The notes under the pieces: generated by a model
The model's database searches: none
The model's input: only the letters and a program-made list of their open reading frames with translations
What the model was told of the DNA's origin: nothing
Program-made: the position numbers and the translations under genes
Assembly: GCF_001514305.1 (NCBI RefSeq)
Contig: NZ_KQ949083.1
Span: forward strand, 221,922-285,921
DNA length: 64,000 nt
Direction: 5' to 3'
Source of the DNA: Streptomyces dysideae
GTDB taxonomy: Bacteria; Actinomycetota; Actinomycetes; Streptomycetales; Streptomycetaceae
In this document: piece after piece, positions 17,592 through 26,024 of the stretch
Layout of the letters: each line of letters opens with the position of its first letter
Position numbering within the stretch: the stretch's first letter is position 1

Positions 17592-17631
17592 CACACACAG
17601 GGACGTTCACGAGATCGTCCCGAAGCGTTCA

Positions 17632-17670
17632 CGAATTACCGGTCGAGTCATGTGACTTACCGGTAATTCG
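17632..17670. repeat. 39-base near-perfect palindrome downstream of tRNA-Leu
   Basis: CGAATTACCGGT (17632-17643) and ACCGGTAATTCG (17659-17670) are perfect 12-bp arms; the inner AGTCA-TG-TGACT extends the hairpin. It may terminate the tRNA transcript or be the end of a lost element; there is no U-tract. Confidence 0.7.
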
Positions 17671-17762
17671 TCGTTTCTGGGGCCTCGAGCCTCGTGATCG
17701 GCTCGATGAGGGGGTGAGGCGGTGGCGGTCCAGGTACTGCGCCTCTCACCTGTGGAAACAGG

Positions 17763-17803
17763 ACATGCCTGCGCGACGGCTGGTAGCCGTGGCGCAGGCA
17801 TGT
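17763..17803. terminator. Long hairpin with nested stem
   Basis: ACATGCCTGCGC (17763-17774) pairs perfectly with GCGCAGGCATGT (17792-17803); the nested stem ACGGCT/AGCCGT (17776-17781/17785-17790) leaves a 3-base loop. GGGGTTTT follows on the plus side. It lies just past the end of the minus-strand transposase fragment, so it may be that element's terminator. Confidence 0.6.
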
Positions 17804-17838
17804 GGGGTTTTCAGGGGGCGGAGCGCGGCGGAGGTGTG

Positions 17839-18198
17839 TCACTCGCGTGGCGGAGGCTCGACCTGCTCGGTCGGAAGCGGTCGCGCCTGGGGCGGGTCGG
17901 TGGCCTCACCGGGTTGGGGTGCGGCGCTCTGCGTGCTGGCTTTGCGGGGCTGGATGCCCTGGTCGCGGAGGAACCGTCGGATGGCTCTGAGGTTCGCCAC
18001 AAAGATGATGACGGCATTGAGCAGGGTCTGTGCCACGCGTCCGTGCGGCAGGCGGAGCCGGGGGTTGTCGATGCTGTCCAGGGCGGACTTCTTGAGGTTG
18101 CCGTTGCCGCCCTCGTTCCGAGAGGGCGGTATGAGACCCGATGCCCGATTTTTCGTTTCGTGCGGGGCAAGCGGGCAGGTAGTGGCGATGTCGGTCGA
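17839..18198 (-). pseudogene. C-terminal transposase-like fragment
   Basis: The open frame after the TAG at 18199 carries NEGGNGNLKKSALDSIDNPR, LRLPHGRVAQTLLNAVIIFV and ANLRAIRRFLRDQG, then a low-complexity tail ending at 17839. The RxxHGRVAQTLLNA...NLRAI pattern resembles C-termini of actinobacterial transposases; the catalytic part is absent. It continues in the same frame as the chimeric fragment upstream, separated by one stop codon. It is judged non-functional; the family assignment is uncertain. Confidence 0.5.
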
Positions 18199-18564
18199 CT
18201 ACGGCCGAGGCTGGGTGAGCAAGCCTGGCTCGGTCTCGGTCAGGATCCCGCGGCCGACCAGCCGCTTGAGCTTGAGGCGGACGTTGTTGATGTTGTTGGG
18301 CGCGACCGCCACGTCCATCGCCTCGCACACCTGCCTCGCACGCAGCGGATGGTCGGCCGCCAGGTGGGCGGCGATCTCGCCGTGCGTGAGCCTCTTCGCG
18401 GACAGCGACAGCACCATCTCGTCGACTCCGGTCAGCCGCCGCTGCCGCTTCTTGACGATCTGCGGCTCGAACGTGCCCGAGGTGTCACGCGGGACTTTGA
18501 CCTCGACCGGCCCGACGTCGGTCAGCACGGTCTTGGCCCGGCCCCCGTTGCGGGAGTTGCCGCT
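18199..18564 (-). pseudogene. IS256 (Mutator)-type transposase fragment joined to a winged-helix fragment
   Basis: The N-terminal part (GNSRNGGRAKTVLTDVGPVE, VPRDTSGTFEPQIVKKRQRR, VLSLSAKRLTHGEIAAHL) matches the N-terminal third of IS256-type transposases, but the DDE domain is missing. At about 18361 it passes directly into RARQVCEAMDVAVAPNNINN and LKRLVGRGILTETEPGLL, which looks like the winged-helix tail of a different protein. The join points to recombination between two elements. The open frame extends upstream to 18693, but that stretch overlaps a terminator hairpin and is unlikely to be coding. Confidence 0.6.
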
Positions 18565-18667
18565 GCCCCGCGGTTTGGCAGGTCGCCACTGTTTCGGGCC
18601 GAATGAGAGGCGAACAGGCTGCGGCCACCGCCTCCTTATGGTGACGGAAGCTGCCAGTTTGGAATCA

Positions 18668-18704
18668 CCCTTGGCCGGAGTACCTGGGTGCATCCGGCCA
18701 AGGG
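18668..18704 (-). terminator. Terminator of the minus-strand glucan operon
   Basis: CCCTTGGCCGGA (18668-18679) and TCCGGCCAAGGG (18693-18704) form a perfect 12-bp stem with a 13-base loop, about 47 bases past the GH65 stop. Confidence 0.7.
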
Positions 18705-18750
18705 CGATGGTCAGTGACGGTTCAATTGGTTGGGTCCGCGCCCGGCGTGT

Positions 18751-21696
18751 TTACGAGTCGCATTGCGTCGCGTCGCCTGCCGGGTGCCTTGTGGGCACCT
18801 GCAGTGCTGTGCCGGGCTTGACCTTGCGTATGTCATCGCTGCCGATGCCGACCTGGACCGGGAGCGGCGGGCCGGAGCTCAGGGTCAGTTTCGTTGTCTG
18901 CTGGCCGACTGACAGGTCGAACGTGCGCCCCTGCCATTTCACCCCGGTGATGTCGACGCCCGGCAGCTGCGGCGGCAGGAAGGGGTCGATGGTGATCGCG
19001 TCGGTGCCCCAGCGCATCCCGGTGAACCCGTAGAGGAACTCCTGCAGGTAGCCGCCCTGGCCAGTGGTGAAGTTGAAGGCTCCGCCGTTGCGGGTCTCGT
19101 ACCACTGGTTGAAGGGTGCGGCCTGGTACGGGTCGACGCTGTTCCGCATGTAGGTATAGGTCTGGCAGCCCGGTGATCCGAGGGCTGCGCTGGCGATGGT
19201 GGCGATCGCGTCCGTCATGGAGGGGCCGTTCGGGTCGGTGCGCGCCTGGTAGTAGTCGAGGTCGTTCTGGGCCAGGCTGGGCGACATCGGCACACTCCAG
19301 GGGTATTGCAGCAGCGTGACGTCGGCCTGCTTGACGGTCTGCCCGTTGTAGCCCTCGAACTCGGGGTGGATGTTGAGTTTCGTGTCCACCGGGATCTTCA
19401 GGCCGTCGGCGACCTTGCTCCATTCCGGATCGGCGGGCCGGCCGAGGATGCGGGCGGCGCGGGCGGCGATACGCAGCGATGCCTGGGCGCCGGCGTTGGT
19501 GGTCACGCTGTTGTCGACGTAGTCGTGGTACTCGTCCGGGCCCATGACGTCGTTGATGTCGTATCCGCCGGCCGGGTCGGGCTCGGCGCGCGTGGCCCAG
19601 AAGTCGGCGATGTCCTTCAGTACCGGCCACGCCTTGTCCCGCAGCCACGCCTTGTCGCCGCTCGCCTGGTAGTACTGCCACTGCGCCAGGGCGATGTCGG
19701 AGCTGATGTGGAGCTCGGTGTTGCCCTCGTTCCAGGGCGGCGGGGTCTCTTCCTTGCCGGTCAGCGCGCTCTGCCACGGGAACTTCGCGCCCTTGATCGG
19801 GTGGGTGGGAGTGGACAGTTCCTTCGCGGCGGCCCTGGCGGCGGGCAGCAGTTTCTGCCGGTAGGTGTTCGCGCCGTTCGCGATGTCGGGGTACTGGGCG
19901 AGCAGGGCCGGGTACATCCAGGTCTCCGTGTCCCAGAACACGTGGCCGCCGTAGCCGTCCGAGGACAGTCCGGCCGGGCTGAGGCTCCAGTTGACGCCGG
20001 CGCGTGTGCTCGCGAGCAGGTAGAACATGGATGCGCGGATCTGTGCGGTCATGGCGGTGTCACCGGGGATCGAGATGCTCGCCTGCCACAGGCGTGACCA
20101 TGCCTTGTTGTTGCGGGCGAGAGCCTGCTGGTAGCCATCGGCGGCGGCGCGGGCCGCGGTCTTCGCGGCGGCCTGCTGCGGAGTCGCGGATCGAAGCGAG
20201 CGGTCGGTGTCGACGCTGGAGGCCACGCCCACGTATTTGGTGATCCGTAGCGGCTGGCCGGCGCGGACCGGGATGGTCGCGCTCTGTGCGGCGCTGCCGT
20301 CGTCGGGTTCGTCCATCGCCTTGGTCGGCACGGCTTTTTCGTTGACGCGCAGGACGGAGTTCAGCCCGGCGGTGACCAGGTTCCCGTCGCTCACGACGGT
20401 TTGTGACAGCGTCGCGGTCCTGCCGTCGACGCGCCTGTTTCTGGTCGAGGCGTATTTCAGTCCCTGTCCGTCGAACTGGTCCACGACGGTGGCCGTCCCG
20501 CTCCAGTGCGGTACGGCCCGCACGCTCACGGTGCCCAGATGGCCGTCCGCACGGTTGGCGTTGACCTCGTAGTCGAAGCTGGTCGTGTCGCCTGCGGGTG
20601 AGGTCCAGTCGAACGACGTGCTCAGTACCCCGGTGCGCAGGTCCATCGACTGCTGGTACTTGCTGGTGGTGCCGACGGTGGCGGAGGCGACCTCGGTCGG
20701 TGGTTGTGCGCCGTCCGGATACACCGTGAGGTGGTCGACGTTCACGCGCGCCGTGTCACCCTCCTCGACGGTGATCTTGAGCGTGTTCGCGCCCGCTGTC
20801 AGCGTCACCGGCACGGTCTGCACCGCCCAGTCGTCCCAGCCGCCCGTGCTGGACAGGGTCAGTTGCTGGAGTGTGCCGTTGACGCCGAGGTGGATGGTCT
20901 GCGGGCCGCCGCTCCCGTTCGCGTACCGCACGGCCAGCGTCGCCTTGCCGGCCGGCGCGTCGCGGATCGGGACGACGCCGGTACCGCCGACCGTCGGGGT
21001 GTTGTTGCTGTTCAGGCCGGCCAGGTAGCCGCCGGCGACCGAGCCGGGATGGGAGGTCTCGACGAACGCGCCACCGGAGATCTGCCCGTACATGGCCGGG
21101 CACAGCTGGTTGAACGCGCAGGACCAACGCCCGATCCCGTACGCAGCGCCGTTGCGGCCGAAGCCGAGTGTGGTCCAGCTCGGCAGGCTGGCCCGGTCCT
21201 CGAACTTGCTGGGGAGACGGGCGTAGAAGCCGGCGAGCTGGGACTGGGTGACGATGGGAGTGCTGCCGTAGCCGTGGCCTGCCGCGGGCACCCGCGCGGC
21301 GAGGTAGCCGTTGCCGATGAACGTCGGGTGATAGTCCTTCGAGGTGTCGGTCGTGCTCAGCACCCAGCCGTCGTCGCCGCCGGACTGGGCCTGTACCGGT
21401 GCGGGCGAGGCAGGTACCGCAACCATGCCCAGGAGCAGGCAAGCAAGGGCGAGCCCGATCGACGCCGTTCTCCTGGTCGTGCGTGAGAGGGCATGCCGAC
21501 GGGCGGTCGCCGACGGCACCGTGTCCTCCGCGGTCCGGTTGCGGTCTCGGGCGCCGGATCCGGCGCGGGCGCCCGGGCTGGTCACCTTCGATACCGCGGC
21601 AGTCGCCACGGCCGTGAAACGGCCCCAGGCCGACATGCGGCGTGAGGTACCGAGCCTCACTTCTATGTCGTCTACGGACTCGCCGTACTCCTTCAT
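18751..21696 (-). CDS. Secreted GH65 glycoside hydrolase with internal carbohydrate-binding module
   Basis: A 981-residue GH65 protein (acid-trehalase/alpha-glucosyl hydrolase type). It has a beta-sandwich start (DYHPTFIGNGYLAARVP), a CBM6/35-like insert at residues about 235-330 (RYANGSGGPQTIHLGVNG, DDWAVQTVPVTLTAGANTLK), then an (alpha/alpha)6 barrel with GYGGHVFWDTETWMYPALL (581-599) and MGPDEYHDYVDNS, whose Glu722 is the expected general acid. The hydrophobic signal stretch lies at residues 80-98, after an unusual 75-residue basic N-terminus. ATG 21696 has AAGGAGG upstream, but GTG 21519 also has GGAGG 5 bases upstream and would give a normal signal peptide. It is the last gene of the TetR-flanked operon. 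Exact alpha-glucoside linkage is unknown. Confidence 0.82.
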   Translation of the reverse strand: MKEYGESVDDIEVRLGTSRRMSAWGRFTAVATAAVSKVTSPGARAGSGARDRNRTAEDTVPSATARRHALSRTTRRTASIGLALACLLLGMVAVPASPAPVQAQSGGDDGWVLSTTDTSKDYHPTFIGNGYLAARVPAAGHGYGSTPIVTQSQLAGFYARLPSKFEDRASLPSWTTLGFGRNGAAYGIGRWSCAFNQLCPAMYGQISGGAFVETSHPGSVAGGYLAGLNSNNTPTVGGTGVVPIRDAPAGKATLAVRYANGSGGPQTIHLGVNGTLQQLTLSSTGGWDDWAVQTVPVTLTAGANTLKITVEEGDTARVNVDHLTVYPDGAQPPTEVASATVGTTSKYQQSMDLRTGVLSTSFDWTSPAGDTTSFDYEVNANRADGHLGTVSVRAVPHWSGTATVVDQFDGQGLKYASTRNRRVDGRTATLSQTVVSDGNLVTAGLNSVLRVNEKAVPTKAMDEPDDGSAAQSATIPVRAGQPLRITKYVGVASSVDTDRSLRSATPQQAAAKTAARAAADGYQQALARNNKAWSRLWQASISIPGDTAMTAQIRASMFYLLASTRAGVNWSLSPAGLSSDGYGGHVFWDTETWMYPALLAQYPDIANGANTYRQKLLPAARAAAKELSTPTHPIKGAKFPWQSALTGKEETPPPWNEGNTELHISSDIALAQWQYYQASGDKAWLRDKAWPVLKDIADFWATRAEPDPAGGYDINDVMGPDEYHDYVDNSVTTNAGAQASLRIAARAARILGRPADPEWSKVADGLKIPVDTKLNIHPEFEGYNGQTVKQADVTLLQYPWSVPMSPSLAQNDLDYYQARTDPNGPSMTDAIATIASAALGSPGCQTYTYMRNSVDPYQAAPFNQWYETRNGGAFNFTTGQGGYLQEFLYGFTGMRWGTDAITIDPFLPPQLPGVDITGVKWQGRTFDLSVGQQTTKLTLSSGPPLPVQVGIGSDDIRKVKPGTALQVPTRHPAGDATQCDS

Positions 21697-21726
21697 CGAA
21701 ACGCCACCTCCTTGTGGGTTAGGGAT

Positions 21727-23994
21727 TCAGGCCGACCGCGTGGTGAAGATCGCGGCGCCGCCGGCGGGCAGTCGATAGCTGTACGTTGTGCTGCCCCACG
21801 GGACGTCGAACGTGGCGGGACCGCTGCCGGAGTTGTAGACCGCTGTCAGCCGGGTGCCGTCAGGCAGTTCTGCGCCCTTTCGCTGGATGCCGTTGTCCGT
21901 CTCCGCATGGGAAGCGGCCTTGCCGTCGGGGGCGAGGACGGAGACGTCGTGAATGGACCACCAGCTGCCGGAGCTGGCCTTGTTGACCACTCGGATGTAG
22001 CGGGCGGTGGTAGTGGGCAGCTGAATTCGGGTCACCGTGCTGCCGGGGCCGGTGGCGACCGGCTTGCCCCAGGTGGTGCCGTCGTCGGAGGTGTACACCT
22101 CGTACTGGCGGGCGAAGTCGCCGGACGATGCGCTGGTGTCCAGGACGATCTGGCTGAACATCTGGGCGGAGCCGAGGTCGAGCTGGAACCAGTCGCCCGG
22201 CTGCATGCCGTGGCCGGAGCTCCAGCGGGTTGCCACGTCGCCGTCGATGGCCTTGGACGGCGGGTCGTCCGAGCTGCTCGCGGAGGCCGATGCCTGCCAG
22301 CCGTCGCGGGGCAGGGCCGCCTCGCCGGTGAGCGGGGTGAGAGAGGCACCGGTGGGCAGGGTGTAGCCCAGCCACTGGTCACCGATGCGTACCTGGGGCT
22401 GCTGGGTGAGCAGCTTGCTGTCGTAGGTGATCAGGGCCTTACTGCCGTCGGCGTTGCGGAAGGGGATGTCGACGGAGCCGATGGCGGCCAGGTCGGTGCT
22501 GCCCCGCTGGGTGCCGTTCCAAGTGAAGGTCGCGGCCGCTCCCGCCGCCAGGGTGTAGGTGAAGTGGCGCTTGCCCCAACCGACGTTGAAGGTACGGGCC
22601 GTGCCGCCGGAGTTGTAGGTGACCAGGGCGGTGGAGCCGTCGGGGTTGGTGAACGCGACGTCCTCGACGCTGCCCTTGCCGAGGGTGTTGGAGGCGACCC
22701 GGCGGGCGCCGGGCTGGACGAACTTGCTGGCCTGGGCGAGCCCCCAGTAGTCAACCGTTGGCGTGTACGACCACGTGCCGTCGGCGTCCTGAGCGACCGT
22801 CACCACCGGGCGGCAGCCTTCGCATCCGTTGTTCCTGGGGCCGCCGTCGGTGTCCAGGGCGATGTTCCAGCGGACGATGCTCTGGGCCCAGTTCCGCGGG
22901 CCGTTGATCACGTTGTCCATCGCGCCGGCGAAGCCGCCCTGCGCGTCGCCCTCCCAGTTGCCGCCGGAGCACTCGGTCTGGAAGGCGGGCTTGTTGGGGT
23001 AGTCGTTGTGGACGACGGTCTGGTTCAGGACCAGCTCGGCGGCGGCGTAGCAGTGCCAGGCCGTACCGGCGACGTTCCGGGCAGTGGCCGGGTCGGCGTA
23101 GAGGGATTCGGGGTAGCTGGGGACGTCCCAGTTGTGGTCGTAGCCCAGGACGCGTGTGGACAGCCCCTGTCTGCGCAGGGTCGGGGCGAGGTGACGGGTG
23201 ATGAAGGTCTTCGCCTCGTCGGTGGACAGGCGCATGCCCGGGTAGGCCGACGGTTCGTGCAGCGGCTCGTTCTGCGGGGTGATGTAGCGGACCGGGAGGC
23301 CGGCCGCCGCGTACGCCTTGAGGAACTTGGCGAAGTAGTCGGCGTACGGCTGGTAGGCGTCCGCTCGCAACCGGCCGACGACCATCGAGTCGCTGGTCTT
23401 CATCCATCCCGGTGGGCTCCACGGGGTGGCCATGACCGTCATGTTCGGGTTGAGCGCGTGGGCTTGCTTCAGCAGGGGGATGGTGTACGAGCGGTCGTGG
23501 TCGATCGAGAAGTTCGCGAGCGTGGGGTCGCTTTGGCCGGCGGGCATGTCGTCGTAGGAGTAGTTGCCGCTCACGGTGAAGTCGCTGGCGCCCATGGGCT
23601 GGCGCAGGACACTCAGGCCGATGCCGTCGCGGCGGCTGAACAAGTCGCGCATCAGCGCGGCACGCTGCTTCGAGTCGAGCTTAGTGCCGACCAGCCAGGC
23701 GGAGGAGTCGGTGAACGAGGCCCCGAAGCCTGTCATCGGCTGGTACTTGCGGGTGGTGTCCACGGTGATCGTCGAACCGGATGAGCCGGAGGGTGCGGGT
23801 CCGGCCTTCCAGGTCACGGACGGCTGCTTGGCCAGGCGGGTGCCGGTGGACAGGTCAGTGAGCCAGACCTGCGCCTTCCCGGGTGTGGGGGCTGCGGAGG
23901 CCGGTGCGGCTGCCGGAAGGACGGGGAGTGTGGTGAGCAGGGTCGCGGCGACTGCCAGGGCGGCCCGGCGCCGTTGCCGGGTGGTGGGTTTCAT
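21727..23994 (-). CDS. Secreted GH30 glycosidase with CBM32-like domain
   Basis: A 755-residue protein: Sec signal (residues 1-35), GH30 (beta/alpha)8 barrel with TGFGASFTDSSAW near 88-100, PWSPPGWMKT, acid/base Glu243 in TPQNEPLHEP and nucleophile Glu341 in FQTECSGG. A beta-side domain (about 410-500) follows, and a discoidin/CBM32-like module (about 565-690: AIDGDVATRWSSG, WFQLDLGSAQMFSQIVLDTS). GH30 enzymes of this type include beta-1,6-glucanases and glucosylceramidases. The start at 23994 has AAGGAG upstream within GCAAGGAGCCGCACCATG, the same leader that precedes the binding-protein gene of this operon. It lies 96 bases after the permease gene. Confidence 0.85.
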   Translation of the reverse strand: MKPTTRQRRRAALAVAATLLTTLPVLPAAAPASAAPTPGKAQVWLTDLSTGTRLAKQPSVTWKAGPAPSGSSGSTITVDTTRKYQPMTGFGASFTDSSAWLVGTKLDSKQRAALMRDLFSRRDGIGLSVLRQPMGASDFTVSGNYSYDDMPAGQSDPTLANFSIDHDRSYTIPLLKQAHALNPNMTVMATPWSPPGWMKTSDSMVVGRLRADAYQPYADYFAKFLKAYAAAGLPVRYITPQNEPLHEPSAYPGMRLSTDEAKTFITRHLAPTLRRQGLSTRVLGYDHNWDVPSYPESLYADPATARNVAGTAWHCYAAAELVLNQTVVHNDYPNKPAFQTECSGGNWEGDAQGGFAGAMDNVINGPRNWAQSIVRWNIALDTDGGPRNNGCEGCRPVVTVAQDADGTWSYTPTVDYWGLAQASKFVQPGARRVASNTLGKGSVEDVAFTNPDGSTALVTYNSGGTARTFNVGWGKRHFTYTLAAGAAATFTWNGTQRGSTDLAAIGSVDIPFRNADGSKALITYDSKLLTQQPQVRIGDQWLGYTLPTGASLTPLTGEAALPRDGWQASASASSSDDPPSKAIDGDVATRWSSGHGMQPGDWFQLDLGSAQMFSQIVLDTSASSGDFARQYEVYTSDDGTTWGKPVATGPGSTVTRIQLPTTTARYIRVVNKASSGSWWSIHDVSVLAPDGKAASHAETDNGIQRKGAELPDGTRLTAVYNSGSGPATFDVPWGSTTYSYRLPAGGAAIFTTRSA

Positions 23995-24090
23995 GGTGCG
24001 GCTCCTTGCGTGCAGTGCAGTGCTTCGGTGCAGGACTGCGGTGGTGCGAAACCGGCGCGTGGGGGGCAAGGAAAGGCGCCGGAGCTGGGG

Positions 24091-24978
24091 TCACTTCAGG
24101 CCGGTGGTGGCGATGCCGGCGACGAAGTGGCGTTGGAAGAGGAGGAAGAAGATGCTCACGGGGAGCAGGACGATGACGGCGCCGGCGAGGAGGATGCCGA
24201 AGCGGGTGAAGTCCTGTCCGCTGCTGGCCAGGGCGAGGCCGACGGGGAGGGTGTACTGGCTCTCGTTCTGGGCCACGACGAGGGGCCAGAGGAAGTTGTT
24301 CCAGGAGCTCAGGAAGGTGATGATCGCCAGGGTGGCGAGGGCCGGTCTGGTCAGCGGCAGGATGATCTTCCAGAAGATGGCCAGTTCGCGGCAGCCGTCG
24401 ACGCGGGCGGCGTCGATCAGTTCGTCGGGCAGGGTGGAGATGAACTGCCGCATCAGGAACACGCCGAACGGGGTGGCCAGGAACGGCAGGATCAGCCCGA
24501 GCAGGGAGCCGGTCAGCTGCATGTTGGACACCAGCACGTACAGCGGTACGAAGGTGACCAGGCCGGGGACCATGAGCGTCGCGATGACGACAGTGAACAC
24601 GGCGCGCTGTCCGCGGAACTCCAGTTTGGCCAGGGCGTATCCGAGCATCGAGCAGAAGAGCAGGTTTCCGGCGGTGACCGCCAGGGCCACGATCACGGAG
24701 TTGGCGAACATGGTCGTGAAGTCCAACGTGCCGAGAAGTTCTCGGTAGTTGGCGAGCGTGGGGCGGGTGGGGATCAGGTCGGGCGGGATCTTGCGGATGT
24801 CGGCCTCGGGCTTGAACGCTCCGGACAGCATCCACAGGAACGGCGTGACCATGAGCAGCAGGAGGCCGGTGAGCGGCAGGTAGAGCCAGGGCCGGCCCCA
24901 CTCCTGACGGATGCGGCGGCGACGTAGGACCTTGTCCGTGGCCGATCGTGTACGGGCGGCGGAAGCGGCGGTGGTCAT
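24091..24978 (-). CDS. Carbohydrate ABC transporter permease (MalG type)
   Basis: A 295-residue inner-membrane permease with six predicted helices and the EAA-loop ELIDAARVDGCRELAIFWKIILPLTRPAL near residues 190-215. The C-terminal helix ends FFLLFQRHFVAGIATTGLK, typical of CUT1 family MalG proteins. It begins 6 bases after the MalF-type gene. Together with that gene and the lipoprotein it forms an oligosaccharide importer without its own ATPase gene here; a shared MsiK-like ATPase elsewhere is the usual arrangement in Streptomyces. Confidence 0.92.
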   Translation of the reverse strand: MTTAASAARTRSATDKVLRRRRIRQEWGRPWLYLPLTGLLLLMVTPFLWMLSGAFKPEADIRKIPPDLIPTRPTLANYRELLGTLDFTTMFANSVIVALAVTAGNLLFCSMLGYALAKLEFRGQRAVFTVVIATLMVPGLVTFVPLYVLVSNMQLTGSLLGLILPFLATPFGVFLMRQFISTLPDELIDAARVDGCRELAIFWKIILPLTRPALATLAIITFLSSWNNFLWPLVVAQNESQYTLPVGLALASSGQDFTRFGILLAGAVIVLLPVSIFFLLFQRHFVAGIATTGLK

Positions 24979-24984
24979 GGCGCA

Positions 24985-25974
24985 TCAGTCCTTGTCGCGC
25001 AGCAGGCGGAACTGCAGCACGGTGAGAGCGATGATCAGGACGAAGACGACGTAGCCAGCCGCCGACGCGACGTCGTAGTTGCCGTTGCCGAACTGTTTGT
25101 AGGCGTACAACGTGGCCGACAGCGTGGAGTCCAGCGGTCCGCCGTCGGTCATGACGAACGGCTCGTCGAAGAACTGCAGATAGCCGATGCCGGTGGTGAC
25201 CGCAGTCAGCAGCAGGGCGGGGCGCAGCAGCGGGAAGGTGACGCGCCAGAAGCGTTGCCAGGCCCCGGCGCCGTCGATTTCGGCCGCCTCCAAAAGGGAC
25301 TGGGGTACGGACTGCAGACCCGCCAGCATGATGATCATGACCGTGCCGAGGTTGCGCCACACGGCCATCACGATCATGACGGGCAGGGCGAAGCGAGTGT
25401 CCGCCAGCCAGGCCGGGCCGTCGATCCCGAACCAGCCCAGGACGGTGTTCACCAGGCCCGTCCGTGGTTCGAGGAGGGTCTTCCAGACCACGGCGACGGC
25501 CACGATGCTGGTGATCACCGGCAGGTAGAAGCCGACCCGGAAGACGGCGCGGAAGCGGCGGATGCCGCGGTCGAGGGCGACCGCCGCGGCGAGACCGGCG
25601 GCCAGTGTCAGAGGGAGGGCTGCCAGGACGAACACGGCGGTGTTGCGCAGGGCGTTGAAGAACTGCGGGTCCTGGAAGAGGCGTACGTAGTTGTCGAAGC
25701 CGGTGAACGAGACGTTCAGCGGGGTGCGCAGGTCGGCGCTCTTGGTGTCGGTCAGGCTCATCAGCGTCGACCAGACGACCGGCAGCAGCATGAAGGAGAG
25801 GAACAGGGCGAGGAACGGGGCCGCGAGGATCCACGCGGCGCGGGCCTGGCGGCCCCGCGCGGTGCGCCGCAGCCGCGGCGAAGGGGTGCGGCGGCGGGCC
25901 GCCGGCTGCGGGCCTGCGGCGTCACGCTCCTTGGTGCCCTGCCCGCCGAGGGTGCTCGTGGGCATGGTTGTCAT
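24985..25974 (-). CDS. Carbohydrate ABC transporter permease (MalF type)
   Basis: A 329-residue permease. A basic cytoplasmic N-terminus is followed by six helices beginning AAWILAAPFLALFLSFMLLP; the EAA loop is SLLEAAEIDGAGAWQRFWRVTFPLLRPAL near 226-254, and YLQFFDEPFVMTDGGP is a CUT1 MalF hallmark. Start ATG 25974 is used; ATG 25965 is equally possible, and the longer open frame upstream is antisense noise. It lies 50 bases after the binding-protein gene. Confidence 0.9.
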   Translation of the reverse strand: MTTMPTSTLGGQGTKERDAAGPQPAARRRTPSPRLRRTARGRQARAAWILAAPFLALFLSFMLLPVVWSTLMSLTDTKSADLRTPLNVSFTGFDNYVRLFQDPQFFNALRNTAVFVLAALPLTLAAGLAAAVALDRGIRRFRAVFRVGFYLPVITSIVAVAVVWKTLLEPRTGLVNTVLGWFGIDGPAWLADTRFALPVMIVMAVWRNLGTVMIIMLAGLQSVPQSLLEAAEIDGAGAWQRFWRVTFPLLRPALLLTAVTTGIGYLQFFDEPFVMTDGGPLDSTLSATLYAYKQFGNGNYDVASAAGYVVFVLIIALTVLQFRLLRDKD

Positions 25975-26024
25975 CCGTCCGTACGAGGGACACGCGCCGT
26001 ACGAGGGCTGCGCGCGGCGGCGGT

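Noticed and set aside
17507..18750. An intact integrated element at tRNA-Leu with attachment-site repeats
   Set aside because: No second copy of the tRNA 3' end was seen downstream and no integrase gene is present.
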